In this document: positions 4,926 through 5,607 of the stretch, in pieces
Numbering within the stretch: position 1 is the stretch's first letter
Layout: every line of letters begins with the position of its first letter
Assembly (NCBI GenBank): GCA_017458805.1
Contig: JAFTAC010000590.1
Coordinates: 1 to 5,607 of the forward strand
Source: Victivallales bacterium
GTDB lineage: Bacteria > Verrucomicrobiota > Lentisphaeria > Oligosphaerales > Oligosphaeraceae
DNA: 5,607 nucleotides
Direction: 5' to 3'
Program-made: the position numbers and the translations under genes
The notes under the pieces: generated by a model
The model's database searches: none
What the model was told of the DNA's origin: nothing
Seen by the model: only the letters and a program-made list of their open reading frames with translations

Positions 4926-5070
4926 CACAGATTGCACATATTGCACGGATTGCATGGATGTTTACAGCCGCGGAACGCGGCTGAAAACGGGGATTATATG
5001 GGGACGGCAAAAATGAACCGCGAAGTGCCGTGAACGGCGCTTCGCATCTGTGTAATCTGTATAATCTGTG
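4926..5070. repeat. Composite palindromic repeat with 9-base end arrays
   Basis: The left end holds four 9-base units (CACAGATTG, CACATATTG, CACGGATTG, CATGGATGT; 4926-4961). The right end holds three units in opposite orientation (GCATCTGTG, TAATCTGTA, TAATCTGTG; 5044-5070), so the ends form an imperfect terminal inverted repeat. Between them lie a perfect 8-pair hairpin (4965-4972/4976-4983, loop GAA) and an 11-pair hairpin with one G.T pair (5020-5030/5035-5045, loop TGAA). CACAGATTA-type arrays recur between genes in many unrelated bacterial genomes and often produce spurious proteins with TDYTDYTD. I see no transposase or ORF of its own. It is best described as a non-autonomous, REP- or MITE-like intergenic element. 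Its exact borders are uncertain. Confidence 0.7.
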
Positions 5071-5134
5071 GTTAAAAAAACTTTATGGGGAAAAGAGCTT
5101 TCTGGATAAAAAGGAGAAAAAAACGGCAAAGGGA

Positions 5135-5162
5135 TTGAATAATAGGAAAAAGGTGGTATAAT
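5135..5162 (+). promoter_or_regulatory. Upstream promoter of the pseudopilin gene
   Basis: TTGAAT (5135-5140) and a consensus TATAAT (5157-5162) are 16 bases apart. Transcription would start near 5169, about 57 bases before the ATG. A second perfect TATAAT lies at 5194-5199 without a convincing -35 and could give a second start near 5206. Confidence 0.5.
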
Positions 5163-5212
5163 TATAGGAAACAAACCATAGCTAAAACCTGTTTATAATA
5201 CAAGACATTAAT

Positions 5213-5216
5213 GGAG
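5213..5216 (+). promoter_or_regulatory. Ribosome binding site of the pseudopilin gene
   Basis: GGAG lies nine bases before the ATG at 5226 and supports that start. Confidence 0.5.
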
Positions 5217-5225
5217 ACACAAGAA

Positions 5226-5607
5226 ATGAAAAAGAGATTCACCCTGATTGAACTTCTAGTCGTCATCGCCATCATCGCCATCCTGGCGGCCATGCTGCTG
5301 CCCGCCTTGAGCAAGGCCCGCGAGAAGGCGCGCCAGATTTCCTGCACCAGCAACCTGAAGCAGCTGGGCCTGGCACTGAACATGTACACGTCCGACAATC
5401 AAGACTGCCTGATTTTCGCCGAATACCGTAACGCCGACACAACCACAATCAACATTGCCACGGGCGTCACAAACTTCAACAACCACTACTGGCACTCCTA
5501 CATGTATCCCTACATTGGAGATGTCAAGCCCTTCCAGTGCCCATCCTCTTCGCATGTCAATACAATCGTTGGCTATGGCATCAGCTATGGTGGCAACTCG
5601 TATGGCA
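5226..5607 (+). CDS. Type II pseudopilin-like protein, 3'-truncated by window
   Basis: The frame is open from the ATG at 5226 to the window end (127 complete codons, no stop). It opens with a class III (prepilin) signal: MKKR, then FTLIELLVVIAIIAILAAML, with the conserved Glu at position 5 of the presumed mature chain, and then LPALSKAREKAR. A prepilin peptidase would cut before Phe5, although the usual Gly before the cut is Arg4 here. After the single N-terminal helix comes SCTSNLKQLGLALNMYTSDN, typical of the DUF1559-like (H-X9-DG) pseudopilins amplified in Lentisphaerota and Planctomycetota. The part seen is rich in Asn, Tyr, Ser and Thr, including FQCPSS and YGISYGGNSYG, as in secreted surface proteins. 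Its role may be in a type II secretion-like pseudopilus or on the cell surface. Two upstream -10 boxes suggest its own promoter. Confidence 0.85.
   Translation, partial: MKKRFTLIELLVVIAIIAILAAMLLPALSKAREKARQISCTSNLKQLGLALNMYTSDNQDCLIFAEYRNADTTTINIATGVTNFNNHYWHSYMYPYIGDVKPFQCPSSSHVNTIVGYGISYGGNSYG

Noticed and set aside
4962..5174. Minus-strand 70-residue ORF containing TTDYTDYTDAKR
   Set aside because: This is the well-known artefact of translating the 9-base CACAGATTA-type array. It contains the hairpins of the repeat and has no support as a gene.

Overview
The window looks like chromosomal DNA of a Gram-negative, PVC-group bacterium, most likely a gut-type member of the Lentisphaerota (Victivallis relatives). 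The main clue is the gene entering the right edge. It encodes a pseudopilin-like protein with a KRFTLIELLVV start followed by AMLLPALSKAREKAR and a SCTSNLKQLGLALNMY segment, a type found in very many copies in those genomes. A periplasmic disulfide reductase (DsbD family) also implies a Gram-negative envelope. The taxonomic call is inference from these proteins, not from a marker gene.

Layout, left to right. Positions 1-28 hold four copies of a heptamer just upstream of a plus-strand metallo-beta-lactamase-fold hydrolase (45-797). A 600-base stretch without a large gene follows (798-1398). It holds two related, covarying hairpins with purine-rich loops (836-893 and 950-1015), several smaller hairpins, a good minus-strand promoter (1167-1194) and a possible 27-codon plus-strand ORF with a near-perfect Shine-Dalgarno (1280-1363). 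The minus-strand promoter, the hairpins and the U-tract after the last hairpin together suggest an undescribed structured RNA of about 330 nt, read leftward.

From 4725 down to 1399 three minus-strand genes follow one another: a DsbD-type thiol:disulfide interchange protein, a FabG-like short-chain dehydrogenase, and an extended SDR of the UDP-sugar epimerase/decarboxylase type. The last has lost its Tyr-Lys catalytic pair and two of the three cofactor-loop glycines. The two SDR genes are 27 bases apart and surely co-transcribed. dsbD lies 126 bases upstream of them and may belong to the same unit or to a separate one. Nothing in the sequence ties disulfide reduction to the two SDRs functionally.

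The divergent intergenic region (4726-5225) carries the dsbD promoter, a 16-base tandem duplication in the dsbD leader, and a composite palindromic repeat (about 4926-5070). That repeat's ends are 9-base tandem repeats in opposite orientation and its core contains two strong hairpins. Promoter elements for the pseudopilin gene follow; this gene starts at 5226 and runs off the end of the window.
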